Translations under genes and position numbers: made by a program | Shown here: piece after piece, positions 10,847 through 20,297 of the stretch | Layout: each line of letters begins with the position of its first letter | Position numbering within the stretch: the first letter of the stretch is position 1 | Notes under the pieces: model-generated | Told to the model about the DNA's origin: nothing | Database searches by the model: none | The model's input: the letters and a program-made list of their open reading frames with translations, nothing else | NCBI GenBank assembly: GCA_027575765.1 | Contig: JANBPT010000527.1 | Span: 1 to 32,108, forward strand | Direction: 5' to 3' | DNA length: 32,108 nucleotides | Source: Tieghemiomyces parasiticus | Lineage: Eukaryota > Kickxellomycota > Dimargaritomycetes > Dimargaritales > Dimargaritaceae

Positions 10847-12622
10847 ATGAAGGATTCAAGTGGTTATCTCCCCGGAGGGAGCGATAACAACACAGCGATC
10901 GGGGAGAGTGCCGACCCTATCGCGCAGCACCAGCTTCTGGTGGAGAAAGACGTTGACTATGACCTCTCCCGTACCCACACAATGGACCGGAGCGTGCCGC
11001 ACGACCTTGACCAGAGTCGCCCCGAATCTCCCGAGCCTATTAAACTGGAGAAGGGCGAGCTGAACCCCGACGGTGACGGATCCGTCCCGACCAGTGACAA
11101 CGAAGCCCTTCCCTTCTCTTGGCGCAAGATCTCCGTTATTATGCTCGGTCTCGGCTTGGGTCTCTTCCTCGCCTTCATCGACATGACCATCGTGGCTACC
11201 GCCTTGCCAGAGATCGGCTCGCAGCTGGGTGCCTTTGACCAGATCACTTGGGTGGCCTCATCCTACATGCTTACCGCCACCGCCCTGCAGCCCCTCTACG
11301 GCAAGTTTTCAGATATTTTCGGCCGTGTACCGGTCATCCTGTTCGCCCTCCTCACTTTCCTGATCGGCTGTGCCATCTGTGGTGCCGCCCAAAATATGCT
11401 CACCCTTATCATCGCCCGCGGTCTGGCCGGTATTGGTGGTGCTGGACTGGTGTCCCTGAGCATGATCATCGTGTCTGACCTTATCCCGCTCAGCAAACGT
11501 GCCTTGTTCTTGGGCGCCTTCGGTGGTATCTTTGCCATCGCCAGTATCGCCGGCCCTCTAATGGGGGGCGCCTTCACCGAGTACGTGTCGTGGCGGTGGG
11601 TATTTTATATTAACCTACCCATCGGCGCCGTCACCCTCTTTGTGATTGTCTTTTTCCTGCGTATTCCGCGTAAACCGGAGCCCATCCTTGTCAAGTTGCG
11701 CCGCATCGACTACCTCGGCACCTTCTTGTTGGTCGCGGGCATCGTCTTCATTCTGCTCGCCATCCTGTGGGGTGGCAAGGACTATCCGTGGGATGATAAG
11801 ATCATTATTTCGTTCTTCGTGGTCGGCGGCGTGCTCATCGTCGGCTTTGTGCTAGCCGAAATCTACGTTTCAGTCGAACCAATCCTGCCCATGCGCCTCT
11901 TCCGTATCCGCAACGTTGCGCTGTGCCTGGCCTGCATCTTCTTCATGGGCATCGTTATCCTCGGCGTCATTTTCTACCTACCCATCTTTTTCACCGTAGT
12001 TCGCGGCGACGGTGCCACCAAGGCCGGTGTCAAGCTCCTTCCATTCATGCTTAGTATGGTGGCCGGAAACATCGTGAGCGGCATTTACGTTAACAAAATC
12101 GGCCGATGCCGCGAGGTGGTCTCCCTAGGCGCCGCCATCGCCACCGTCGGCATAGGTCTTATCACTACCCTCAAGCAGAGCTCGTCCACCGCTGATGAGG
12201 TTGGTTTCCTCATCATCCTCGGCTTCGGTTCCGGTCTCATGTTCCAGACTATGCTCATGGTGTGCCAGTCCAGTTCTTCCGAGGAGGACGTGGCTGTGGT
12301 GACCGCCTGCTACAACTTCTTCCAGACCATTGGCGCAACCCTCGGCTTGGCCATCCTCTCGGCCATCATGAACAACGAGCTGGCTAAGCAATTGGGCACG
12401 ATCCCCGATCTCGACATGGCCGACCTCGCCGCGGACCCCTCTCATATTTACAACAGTACCTACAGTGACGAGGTTCGATACCAGTTCATCGAGGGCTACG
12501 TCAAGTCTATCCAGATGGCGTTCATCCCTGTGATACCCATGGTGGGCGTCACGTTCCTGCTATCCCTTGCCCTCAAGCACGTACCCCTACGTAAGACCCT
12601 AGAAGGCGGTGCCCACGGCTAG
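10847..12622 (+). CDS. DHA2-family (14-TM) major facilitator drug:H+ antiporter
   Basis: This 591-residue protein is a major facilitator of the 14-span DHA2 group, proton-driven exporters of drugs, toxic metabolites or basic amino acids at the plasma or vacuolar membrane. A polar, acidic N-tail (1-90) precedes the first span. Family marks are the TM1 motif IDMTIVATALPEIG (about 111-124), motif A GKFSDIFGRVPV (about 152-163) in the TM2-TM3 loop, and the antiporter motif C around IASIAGPLMGG (about 231-241) in TM5. A soluble loop (about 530-560) comes before the last span and the C-terminal HVPLRKT, typical of fungal DHA2 proteins. I chose the ATG at 10847 because the frame upstream lies in a probable intron and has no further ATG. 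It is a single coding exon. The substrate cannot be told from sequence. Confidence 0.95.
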   Translation: MKDSSGYLPGGSDNNTAIGESADPIAQHQLLVEKDVDYDLSRTHTMDRSVPHDLDQSRPESPEPIKLEKGELNPDGDGSVPTSDNEALPFSWRKISVIMLGLGLGLFLAFIDMTIVATALPEIGSQLGAFDQITWVASSYMLTATALQPLYGKFSDIFGRVPVILFALLTFLIGCAICGAAQNMLTLIIARGLAGIGGAGLVSLSMIIVSDLIPLSKRALFLGAFGGIFAIASIAGPLMGGAFTEYVSWRWVFYINLPIGAVTLFVIVFFLRIPRKPEPILVKLRRIDYLGTFLLVAGIVFILLAILWGGKDYPWDDKIIISFFVVGGVLIVGFVLAEIYVSVEPILPMRLFRIRNVALCLACIFFMGIVILGVIFYLPIFFTVVRGDGATKAGVKLLPFMLSMVAGNIVSGIYVNKIGRCREVVSLGAAIATVGIGLITTLKQSSSTADEVGFLIILGFGSGLMFQTMLMVCQSSSSEEDVAVVTACYNFFQTIGATLGLAILSAIMNNELAKQLGTIPDLDMADLAADPSHIYNSTYSDEVRYQFIEGYVKSIQMAFIPVIPMVGVTFLLSLALKHVPLRKTLEGGAHG

Positions 12623-13089
12623 ATCCTAATTTAGACCAATTTGATCGTGGTGCCGGATTTTCCTGTGCTATATTTCATAGCGCCCCGGCCTGTGCTTATT
12701 TCCGTCACTCATTACTGCTAAGGAATATTGTTCATTTATTAATTGCACAGGCGGGTTATTCACTATATACGACCTTAACTGTGATGCATTAAATAGACAC
12801 CATCGGTCAGAATCGAGTGGTGGGATGTTTAGCCCAAGAAGAATGCTCAAAAATGACAGTAATATACTTAACAACTGGGTACATTGTTAAGCTGACCAAA
12901 GTTTGGTTACCATAGGCAGTGGGTACTTATTTTAATGTTGACGAATGATTCCTTCAAATAATCACATGCCTTTTAGACGTCTCAGTGGCGGGAGTACGTA
13001 TGGTGCGGAAGTGGCCTTAGCCGTGGATTTTCCAAATCAAGAAACGAGAATGTGGCGTATATATATACATATATAGATGCTACAACAAC
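12623..13089. other. 3' flank of the transporter; no gene seen
   Basis: This AT-rich spacer presumably holds the transporter 3' UTR and poly(A) site. A short TA-rich run (tatatatatacatatata) is present near 13059-13077, next to the mariner fragment. No open frame here looks like a gene. Confidence 0.4.
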
Positions 13090-13731
13090 GTTTGCCAATT
13101 TCCAAGGCAAATGGGGTTTACTAAATATAGTTACCGTCACTCTGTACCACTTGGCGAGCCCTTCCTATCCGACTATCATTGCACGCTTCAAAGGCATTTG
13201 GCTGGAGCTCGGCCAGCTCCGATTGCCAGGCGTCCATAGCCACCTCCACTGTGCTGAACTTTTTATCCCCTCAGCCGCTATTTGATATTCCCTGGACAGC
13301 AAGAAGTCGCAGGGGGCAAGATCAGGACTGTAGGGAGGGGCTGACTGAAGTTTGAGTTTAGAGGTGGAAATGTAGGCCTGGATAGCTGCAGCACGATGGG
13401 GTGGTGCATTATCATGGTAGAGTCATGGAGGATGGTCCAGCCTTCCACGTGCCTCCACCCAGGCTTGGACCAGCCAGGCCCAGCTTGGAAGCCAAACCAT
13501 TAAAAATAGCATCTGCCTTGCGGCCCTCCAGATAGTAATTATAAATAAGGACCCATACATCACACCTAGTTAACGTTGGTGGAGTGGGGGAGCGGCTTTA
13601 CAAAGTAGACGTGATGGTTGGTTAAAAAAGCAAGCTGTGAAGTCAAAAATGGTTCAATCCTGGAGTGGTTTATACCAATCAATTTGCCATTGTTGACTCT
13701 CCTAGGTTTCATCTGAAACACTGCGATTTGA
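13090..13731 (-). mobile_element. Degenerate mariner-type (DD34D) transposon fragment, copy 1
   Basis: Read on the minus strand, this segment encodes pieces of a mariner-family transposase in several frames. HDNAPPHRA carries the second catalytic Asp. YSPDLAPCDFLL carries the third, exactly 34 residues later, which defines DD34D. A C-terminal part, KKFSTVEVAMDAWQSEL, ends in a stop after SDGNYI. Stops and frameshifts break the frame, so it is dead. It is an inverted near-copy of 25640-26335: over the 634 aligned bases I count about 7 mismatches (roughly 99% identity) and no indels. At its left end it lacks 54 bp found in the other copy, between two GAAAT repeats. No terminal inverted repeats or TA duplications were recognised. 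Confidence 0.85.
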
Positions 13732-14550
13732 TATCTCTAACCTAAAATTTGCAAACGATTTAGTTTCACCTATGTATATATGGGTCTGTCATCGTATTTC
13801 TATTTTCTTCTGGTGTCTGTGGTAGGTAAGAAGACGCGGTAATTGATATAATAAAGTGAAAGAGAATGAGACGGCGATGTCCTATATTGAGAGGTTCTTT
13901 CGGTGGCTTATATGACCGGTTAATTCGTGTGGAAGGTGTCGGGACTCGTCGTTGGCAAGGGTACTCTTGGCCGAGTATGTGCAATGGGAAATAATGGGAC
14001 CCGATAAGTGGCGGGGTTTGCAATTAGCTAAAGGAGGTGGTGTGATGTGCAAGGTGTTTCGTTGATATGGTAAAGGGTAGGAGATTGGCTGGTGAATGGG
14101 CAAATACGGCGATGGACTGCAGTTGGGTATCACGCTGATTGACCGTCCTTGCCATCCACAACGGCCTGGGGCGTGGCTGGCGACTGGTGGTTGTCGAGAC
14201 TTGCATTTCGGCTACCCTAGGTTCCCCTACCGTGATGGATTCCAGTTCTGCCGTGGCTGAGTCGGTCAAATGGGGAGTAGGTTCTTAGGTGTATCGTATT
14301 CGACTGGTTAGGTTAATTGCTTTTCGGAAAAATCAGGCTGGCACACTGCGTCAGTCTAGTATTTTTCTATTACCAACGCACAAGTCGTAGAGAAAAAACG
14401 TAAATACGATTTTGCTATGTGTATTAACTATTATAGGAAGTTGATGGTGGGGTAATATAAAGAGGCCAACAAGCTTAGAGATCAAGCAGCAGTGATTGTA
14501 TAGCACAGTGTACAATTCACTTTGGCGGAAAATAGGAGGGCCCAGTGACT
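13732..14550. other. Spacer between mariner copy 1 and the surface-protein cluster
   Basis: A minus-strand open stretch at about 14024-14269 has moderately coding-like codons but begins at a non-ATG codon and matches nothing I know. The rest is AT-rich and probably includes the 3' flank of the gene at 14551. Confidence 0.35.
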
Positions 14551-15189
14551 TCACCAGCTTGTCAAGATGATGCCCGCCTCCGCCATCACTAGTGTGGCGA
14601 AGACAGCCGTGCTGGCCAACAACGAAGTGGCGAGGCCAGGTGCGATGGAGGACCCACCACTTACTATGACGTTCTGAATAACATGTGTGACGGTCGGTAT
14701 GGCGGAGGAGCTGGTGGGGACGGCCGTCACGTACATAGTCGACCGGGATCGGGAGGTTAACTCTCTGCTCTCCGACGACATGGATGACGAGTGATGACTG
14801 GAGCTACGCGTACTGCTACTCTTAGTAGTTGTTGCTGTTGGCTTGGCAGTACTGGACGGTTGCTTGTGTCTTCCTACGTTGTATTCGGATGGGTCAAAGT
14901 CATCACTGTTCCGCTTGGCCAGGATGCAGTCGCTGAAGCAGGTTTTGCGGTTAAAAGACTGTTGTGTCGATATGCCGCTACCACTGTCCGGATAGCAGCC
15001 GTCCTGACAGACCAAGTAGTCGTCGCTGGACACCTTAAGACAACTGTCGAGGCAGCTATTGAGGTTCTTGCCCGTGCAGGCGGGTTTCGTATAGTAACAG
15101 TTGATGTTCTCTGCGCTTGCTAGGGACAAAAGGGGGGCTAGCAAGAGGGCGAGACCCAAAGGATCAGACAGATAGGTGCCGAAGCGCAT
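14551..15189 (-). CDS. Secreted eight-cysteine (triple CX3C) protein, probably GPI-anchored
   Basis: This 212-residue protein has a signal peptide (about 1-26, cleavage after LASA), a cysteine domain (31-88), a Ser/Thr-rich stalk (about 108-175) and a hydrophobic C-terminus (about 183-212) like a GPI-attachment signal. The tail contains a Glu, so the anchor is not certain. The cysteines are 31, 38, 46, 50, 61, 65, 84 and 88, giving C-x6-C-x7-C-x3-C-x10-C-x3-C-x18-C-x3-C. This framework recurs at 16499-17221 and 19836-20297. CLKVSSDDYLVC and CFSDCILAKR carry the family-specific non-cysteine positions. The even cysteine number suggests four disulfides. A TATA-like element sits 82 bp upstream. 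I know no named family with this pattern; a cell-wall or host-contact role is inference only. Confidence 0.82.
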   Translation of the reverse strand: MRFGTYLSDPLGLALLLAPLLSLASAENINCYYTKPACTGKNLNSCLDSCLKVSSDDYLVCQDGCYPDSGSGISTQQSFNRKTCFSDCILAKRNSDDFDPSEYNVGRHKQPSSTAKPTATTTKSSSTRSSSHHSSSMSSESRELTSRSRSTMYVTAVPTSSSAIPTVTHVIQNVIVSGGSSIAPGLATSLLASTAVFATLVMAEAGIILTSW

Positions 15190-16498
15190 GACGAATATAG
15201 TAATTTAAATAACGGGTGAGGTTGACAGGGTGAGATGGCAGAGTGCCCGAGCTATCCAAGGTGGTGCAGGTTATAAACGGAAATAATTAGAGTCAAAGCA
15301 AATGGTAAGCAGATGCTGTCATATCTGTAACCAGCTCAATTACAAGGTATAGATGGACATTTATATAATGGATGATGGAAGGGGAGGTCCACTAGGGGTT
15401 ACCGTCGAAGTGCGTTATATACGTAGACGCAAGGGAAATTGCAGTCACCATTCCCAGATGATCACTCACCCATACACAGTCGGAGAGAAAAATGAAACCC
15501 AATCCCGGCTAGCCCGGCCATTTCCGCAAACGGTGCACTCTTTCCATACAACTAGTTAATCCATTCCCCTCTTGTCGAAAAGTTCCCATCGCATCCTCTC
15601 CCGCCATTAGCCTTGGTCCTCCTATTTTCCCCTTTGTCTCATTGTGCCTGTAGCGGCAACAGTTTTGGGGTTCTCTTGGACGACTCTGCCGTAGTAGATC
15701 GTTATCCGCCATCATTGGCTAAGGGGTATCTCGAGCTTGGAAACAGGCCGCCCCCCATCACCCGTTGCCATCAGCTATAGCTATAAAGCCCATTTTGTCT
15801 AGTATTCTTTGACTGCAGATTAAGGTGACGATGTATGAACCAGGACGGGAAAGTAGCAGTCTATGCGTATTAGGGGCGTGGCTGCTATGGACCTGGTCAT
15901 GTCACACAGGGTCACATGGTCTAATGGCGAACGTGCAGCCGAGGTCGATCGTCGGCCATGACCGTTTCCACTCGCTCGTTGCGATCTACAGGGTAAATCA
16001 TGCCGTATGTCGTTTTGATAGCTATGCTCCATTACTAGCATGGCGACCGATGTGTATCAGACGCGAAATGCCAGGGGAAAAAAAGAGATGAGTTGAAAGG
16101 ACATGACGGTCATATGGGCTCGTTCAATCCAATGAGACTATTGATGCTGTCTCTATCGCATGACTGGTCGGTAAGGACGCATAGAGAGTAGGGGGTGTAT
16201 GCGATAATCACCTACAGTGGGTTGCGGCTGAGTTCGAAACATATTTTTATGTGCCATTTGTGGTTATGAATTGAGACCGATGAAAATTCGAAGTTATGTG
16301 TCGTGAAAACCAAAGGGTAAAAAAAAACTAACGTTGCCAGCCGCGGCCAATTGGCAGCAGGGCCTACAAGTAACGGAATAGTCCGGGCAGGGTGTTAGGG
16401 TTGAAAAATGGGTACCAGCTACAGTCGTGAACGAGAGGAATATGGGAGAGGGGTTCGAGCTTGATATTACCCAATTACATAATACGTTGGATAAAGGT
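15190..16498. other. Upstream region of the 14551-15189 gene; no other gene seen
   Basis: The first part holds the promoter of the minus-strand gene to its left. The remainder shows only short open frames with no signal peptide, cysteine pattern or known domain. No additional cluster member was found here. Confidence 0.4.
15271..15277 (-). promoter_or_regulatory. TATA-like element upstream of the 14551-15189 gene
   Basis: The minus strand reads TTTATAA 82 bp before the ATG. This distance is close to those of the TATA-like elements of the genes at 19836-20297 and 22595-23077. Confidence 0.4.
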
Positions 16499-17221
16499 TC
16501 AGAAAGCCACAGTCACGGCCAGGACGATAGCATAGGAACCCACGGACCGACTAGCACTGGAGGTCTGGGACTGAGAGCTGATGACAGCCGAAATGGTCGT
16601 GGCCAGTGGGCCCGATTGAGCCGCTGAGGCACTCGCGCTAGACGATCCCACAGAGGAACCCCCGGCCGAGATCCGGGCGCCTTCTCGCGGGAGAATAGTG
16701 CGCGGCAAAGACCGGGATTACATATTAACGGGGTTAGCAGCCAACGGAGCGGCGGCAAGGTCGAGCAGGTTAGCGACCGGTACGGGAGCGCTAGTGGGGG
16801 TCGGCGTCGGGGTGACGGACACAGAGGTCACGGTAGGCAGCGCAACCGAGGTAGGGGCTAGGATAGCCTGGGCGATATGGACCGGATCTTTCAAAAACGT
16901 ATTAGTGTCAAAGGTCACCTGGCGGCGCGCGCTATCGACGCACGCCAGTAAGCAGTTCTGCGCCAGGATGTAGTCGTTCGTGCTCATATCTTGGAGCTGC
17001 TTCGTGGAACAGCTGTTGCTACAGGCCCGGTACTGGTCAACGGTAACGTGCAGGCACTGGGTGTAGCACTGGTCGTCGCTGGCCCGACAATAGTCTTGGA
17101 GAACACATTCGAGACCCGGAGGGATAATGAGGCTACTCTTAAACATGAGGTCGATGGCCGTGGTTGCGGTGGCGTGGAAGGCCAGTCCAACGGCAACCAG
17201 GGTGAGAGTCAAGCGTACCAT
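16499..17221 (-). CDS. Secreted eight-cysteine (triple CX3C) protein; in-frame stop or short intron
   Basis: The continuous frame from the ATG at 17221 gives 167 residues and stops at 16718. It has a signal peptide (about 1-22), the cysteine domain (39, 45, 52, 56, 67, 71, 90, 94; spacing x5, x6, x3, x10, x3, x18, x3) and a Pro/Thr stretch (about 125-148), but no membrane-anchor signal. The same frame stays open after the TAA for about 70 codons. That part is Ser/Ala-rich and ends in SVGSYAIVLAVTVAF, just like a GPI tail. Removing a candidate 84-bp intron (16638-16721) restores the frame and yields 212 residues, the same length as the neighbour at 14551. The alternatives are a recent nonsense mutation, stop readthrough, or a genuinely secreted short form. 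Conserved CLHVTVDQYRAC and CLLACVDSAR tie it to the cluster. Confidence 0.75.
16638..16721 (-). other. Candidate 84-bp intron containing the in-frame TAA
   Basis: On the minus strand a donor GTAATC begins at 16721 and an acceptor CGTCTAG ends at 16638. The length is a multiple of three, so splicing keeps the frame and joins NPVN to an isoleucine and then ASASAAQSG. Against it, there is no clear branch-point motif, and the removed segment is itself partly Ser/Gly-rich like a natural stalk. I rate this a plausible but unproven model. Confidence 0.3.
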
Positions 17222-19835
17222 GGTGAAGGGAAGAAGGGGAAGGAGGGGTGGCTAAGCGAAGTAGAAAGGCGAAAAAAGGCTAGAATGGAGGCGAGGACGG
17301 CCAAACTTAAGGCTAGACGCAAGATGTGGGATATTGGTGATGGAATGAGGGCGGATAGTGGGCTGTACTAGTAATTCTATGATGGTAGCAAGGGGAGCGG
17401 TGTCTCGCGGTTAAATACTGGTAGGTGAAAAATCCTTTGCGCAGGTGGGGTGGGCGAATAAAGATGGAGGGGTAGGAGAAGGAGAAAAAAGAGTACGCCA
17501 ATTAGACCATCGTCAGATAGCCAAAAGACCGAGATTGTATCTCGGGATGGCATGGCAAAGGCGAGCGGAGCCCTCCGATGACCTATTTTTGGTTTAACGT
17601 CCCTGGAGTCAATCGAAACGTAGAGGGTAGATCCCAACCGTTCGGTGCAAAGTCTAGGGTAGCGAGCGTCGGGGATCAACTTAGGACGAAAAGGGGAGTC
17701 CTGCAAGCAGATGAAGCGGGAGAGTAAGGGAAATGGAGGATGGTGAGGAACAGAATTAGCTACACCAACTAAGGTCCACTTGAGCTATTGCAGAGGGATA
17801 GGGTGATCGGCCGATGTTGCTATTATCCCTCTTCACTCTGCGTCGCCGCCCATCAAATCACCCGTTCAAGATCCGACCTAGAGAAAACTGCGGTGCATCA
17901 AATTGGTTGCATACTATCTATGTGTTAGACGACATGACCTAAAGTGTGATTCGTCGCGAGTTTTGGATCGTCCCTTATTGTTTCTCTATTCTCCATTGGA
18001 CTCAAAGAACATAGCGCATTCTGGGAGCGAACGTAAAAGTAGCGTTGGAGGGACAATGCATAGGGATGGGTAGCGCGATACTCGGTCTTTAGACGGAAGC
18101 GGTATCATGGGCAGGTAGGGTGGTCGCGGACCGCGGTGGAGTCCGTAGCAGGCACCTGTCCTGTTAATTTCCTATTGTTGGCCATCTGATTCACCGTCAC
18201 TCGACTCTGCCGCCAGCCGTGGTAGGAGTAATCCCCCTCTTGGTCACCACGGGCTGGTCATTGTCGAGGGTGGGCTTATTGGCAGTGGTCGACAGTGTAA
18301 AGTTCCTTCGAAGATTGGGCTCAATCCGTCATGAGTTGCGCCGCCATACTTTGCACTTTCCCTACGGAGACCGCCGGACTGCATCAGTAGTAACCGAGCT
18401 TGAGGGATGTCGCTAATCTGGCCGGAATAGATGTAAAGCGAGTGGATGAGAGGGGTATTTCGCGAATGAAACAGGTCGACGCGATATTCTTCTGGCCATC
18501 GGATGCCCACCGTTGCACTACCAGAGCTAACCTGTAGTAATGACTGCTGGAAATAAACCTAGGTGGTCCTCAACCTAGTATAGTATTTCTAATAAACCAG
18601 TTTTTACTCTAATGACGCACGTCCCAGTATGGCCACGGTTTCCATACCCTGTCCCAAGTTTCTTTCCGGTCACGGCATGGTCCATTGGTTCGTACTTCAC
18701 CTCACGAATTCAGAGGCACTATCGAATCCCTCGTCGCTTCGTCGGTGCGGATCTTCCAGCTGCTTGTAGAAGAACACACGAAACGACGTGCGCAGGACGA
18801 CTTTCATCGATTGCCGCACCCCCCTTCCTTCACTTTTACCTTCCTCCACATCTCAACCATCGGTGCCCACACTGGTAGGGTACAGGATTGCCCACCCTCC
18901 CTGAGCATGATCTCGAGTCCAGGGTGCTTGATCGACTGCGCTCCCGCAAACACCGGGGCGACGAGCCACTCGAGAGTGTTGAGGACTATCAATAATACGT
19001 ATTTCTAAGTGAGAATCAGTTTCCTCCTTCGCAGGACCGGCAGAGTGCCCTGTCAATTGGCCACATCATTGAAGTTTCGGCAGGTTTAGGGTGGAAGTTA
19101 GCTTGGAGACTTGCAAGAGTACTGTCCGTGAACCAGGTCCAATAGGGTTACGCGTCACCACGGTGGTCGCAAATTGAGACGCAATCCATACACTTGTCAC
19201 TCGATATGCCAAATACTGATCATCATACCAGATACGGATGCAGCCGCTGGACCAGGGACGCATACCTGGCCACCAACCGAGTCGTTATCCATTAATCGGC
19301 TTCCCAACCACTAGGAATCGGAGGCTGAAAATGCGTGGGCTGACCGGTAAGCTTATCATAATTACACATGCTCGGCATTGTAAAGTTAGGCCCGAGTCGT
19401 GGGTGGATTGTTAGTGGGTCACTTCTAGGCTACTGGTAGAACCCTGTATAGGGCTTAACCCCGCTCTTTCCTCTTTCCTGCGTCTCTGGGTGTGCGTCGT
19501 TCTACTTTTTGCGAACGGGTTGATCTTCCTGGTTCTCCGTGACCATCAACTGACAATCAATCTCTGACTTAAATCTGCAAAATCCAAATCGGGCGTCAGC
19601 AGTATGTATTTACAATGGCCTACGGCGGCGTTTGCCAAGGGTATGTCTGCTTAAGTGAAAATCTACAAGGAGCTACGATCGCAAATGGTACAAAATCAAT
19701 GAAGGGAAAGGGGCGGGGCAGCTTATTAAACTACAAAAAATAAAAACGGCCAGGGAAAGTGGAGCAGGCAGCCAGTACAGAAAATAGAGGAACGTAACGG
19801 GATAAAGATAGTATCGACAGGCACCGTAGGCGGCA
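17222..19835. other. 2.6-kb spacer within the cluster; no gene recognised
   Basis: The stretch nearest 17222 is purine-rich on the + strand, consistent with a promoter of the minus-strand gene to the left. Several open frames follow, for example 18685-19008 (+), but none has a signal peptide, the CX3C framework or a known domain. It may hold the decayed site of a lost cluster member, but nothing in the sequence proves this. Confidence 0.35.
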
Positions 19836-20297
19836 CTATAGCAGAGAGTCCGCGGCTACCAAGATGGCAGCACCAGCGAGGGTGAGTGACACAGCTAGCA
19901 TTTCCTGGCTACCGGCCTGACCAGCGGTTGCCACAGTAGTGTCGCCAATCTCGTAACCGAACGGGGATCCATCGTTGGGCAGCTTGATCATGGCCCGGTA
20001 GGCCTGCACACACGGGTAGAAGCACTCGCTCTTCTTAGCGTATTCAGGGTCGGTCACGTTGGTAGCCACGTAGTTACAGCTACTCCGGCACTGGTCGTAG
20101 GTCTGCATGGGGACCTGGAGACAGTTTTGTACGCACATTTCGGTAGGTTGGCCCTGGCATTCGTAGGTCACGAAGCATTTGAGGTTACTGGGGATGCGCG
20201 TGTTAGGTGGAACCAACATGTATGTGGCCTGGGCGTGGACCGAGACCATGGTGGTTAGAGCGAGAGCGACGGCAGCGGCGAGCGGTGAACACCTCAT
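19836..20297 (-). CDS. Secreted eight-cysteine (triple CX3C) protein, probably GPI-anchored
   Basis: I start this at the ATG at 20297, giving 153 residues, because a typical signal peptide (MRCSPLAAAVALALTTMVSV, cleavage near HAQA) begins there. An in-frame ATG 25 codons earlier would bury it and lies nearer the TATA-like element. Mature cysteines are 41, 47, 55, 59, 70, 74, 92 and 96, giving C-x5-C-x7-C-x3-C-x10-C-x3-C-x17-C-x3-C. The family positions appear in CLQVPMQTYDQC and CFYPCVQAYR. One N-glycosylation sequon, NVT, lies at about 80-82. The C-terminus (about 132-153) is hydrophobic like a GPI signal, though it holds an Asp. The Ser/Thr stalk of its neighbours is nearly absent, so the domain would sit close to the membrane. 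The biochemical function is unknown. Confidence 0.82.
   Translation of the reverse strand: MRCSPLAAAVALALTTMVSVHAQATYMLVPPNTRIPSNLKCFVTYECQGQPTEMCVQNCLQVPMQTYDQCRSSCNYVATNVTDPEYAKKSECFYPCVQAYRAMIKLPNDGSPFGYEIGDTTVATAGQAGSQEMLAVSLTLAGAAILVAADSLL

Noticed and set aside
14551..20297. Assignment of the cysteine proteins to the CFEM family
   Set aside because: CFEM proteins are also eight-cysteine and GPI-anchored, but their framework contains a CxC and a conserved Asp, which are absent here.
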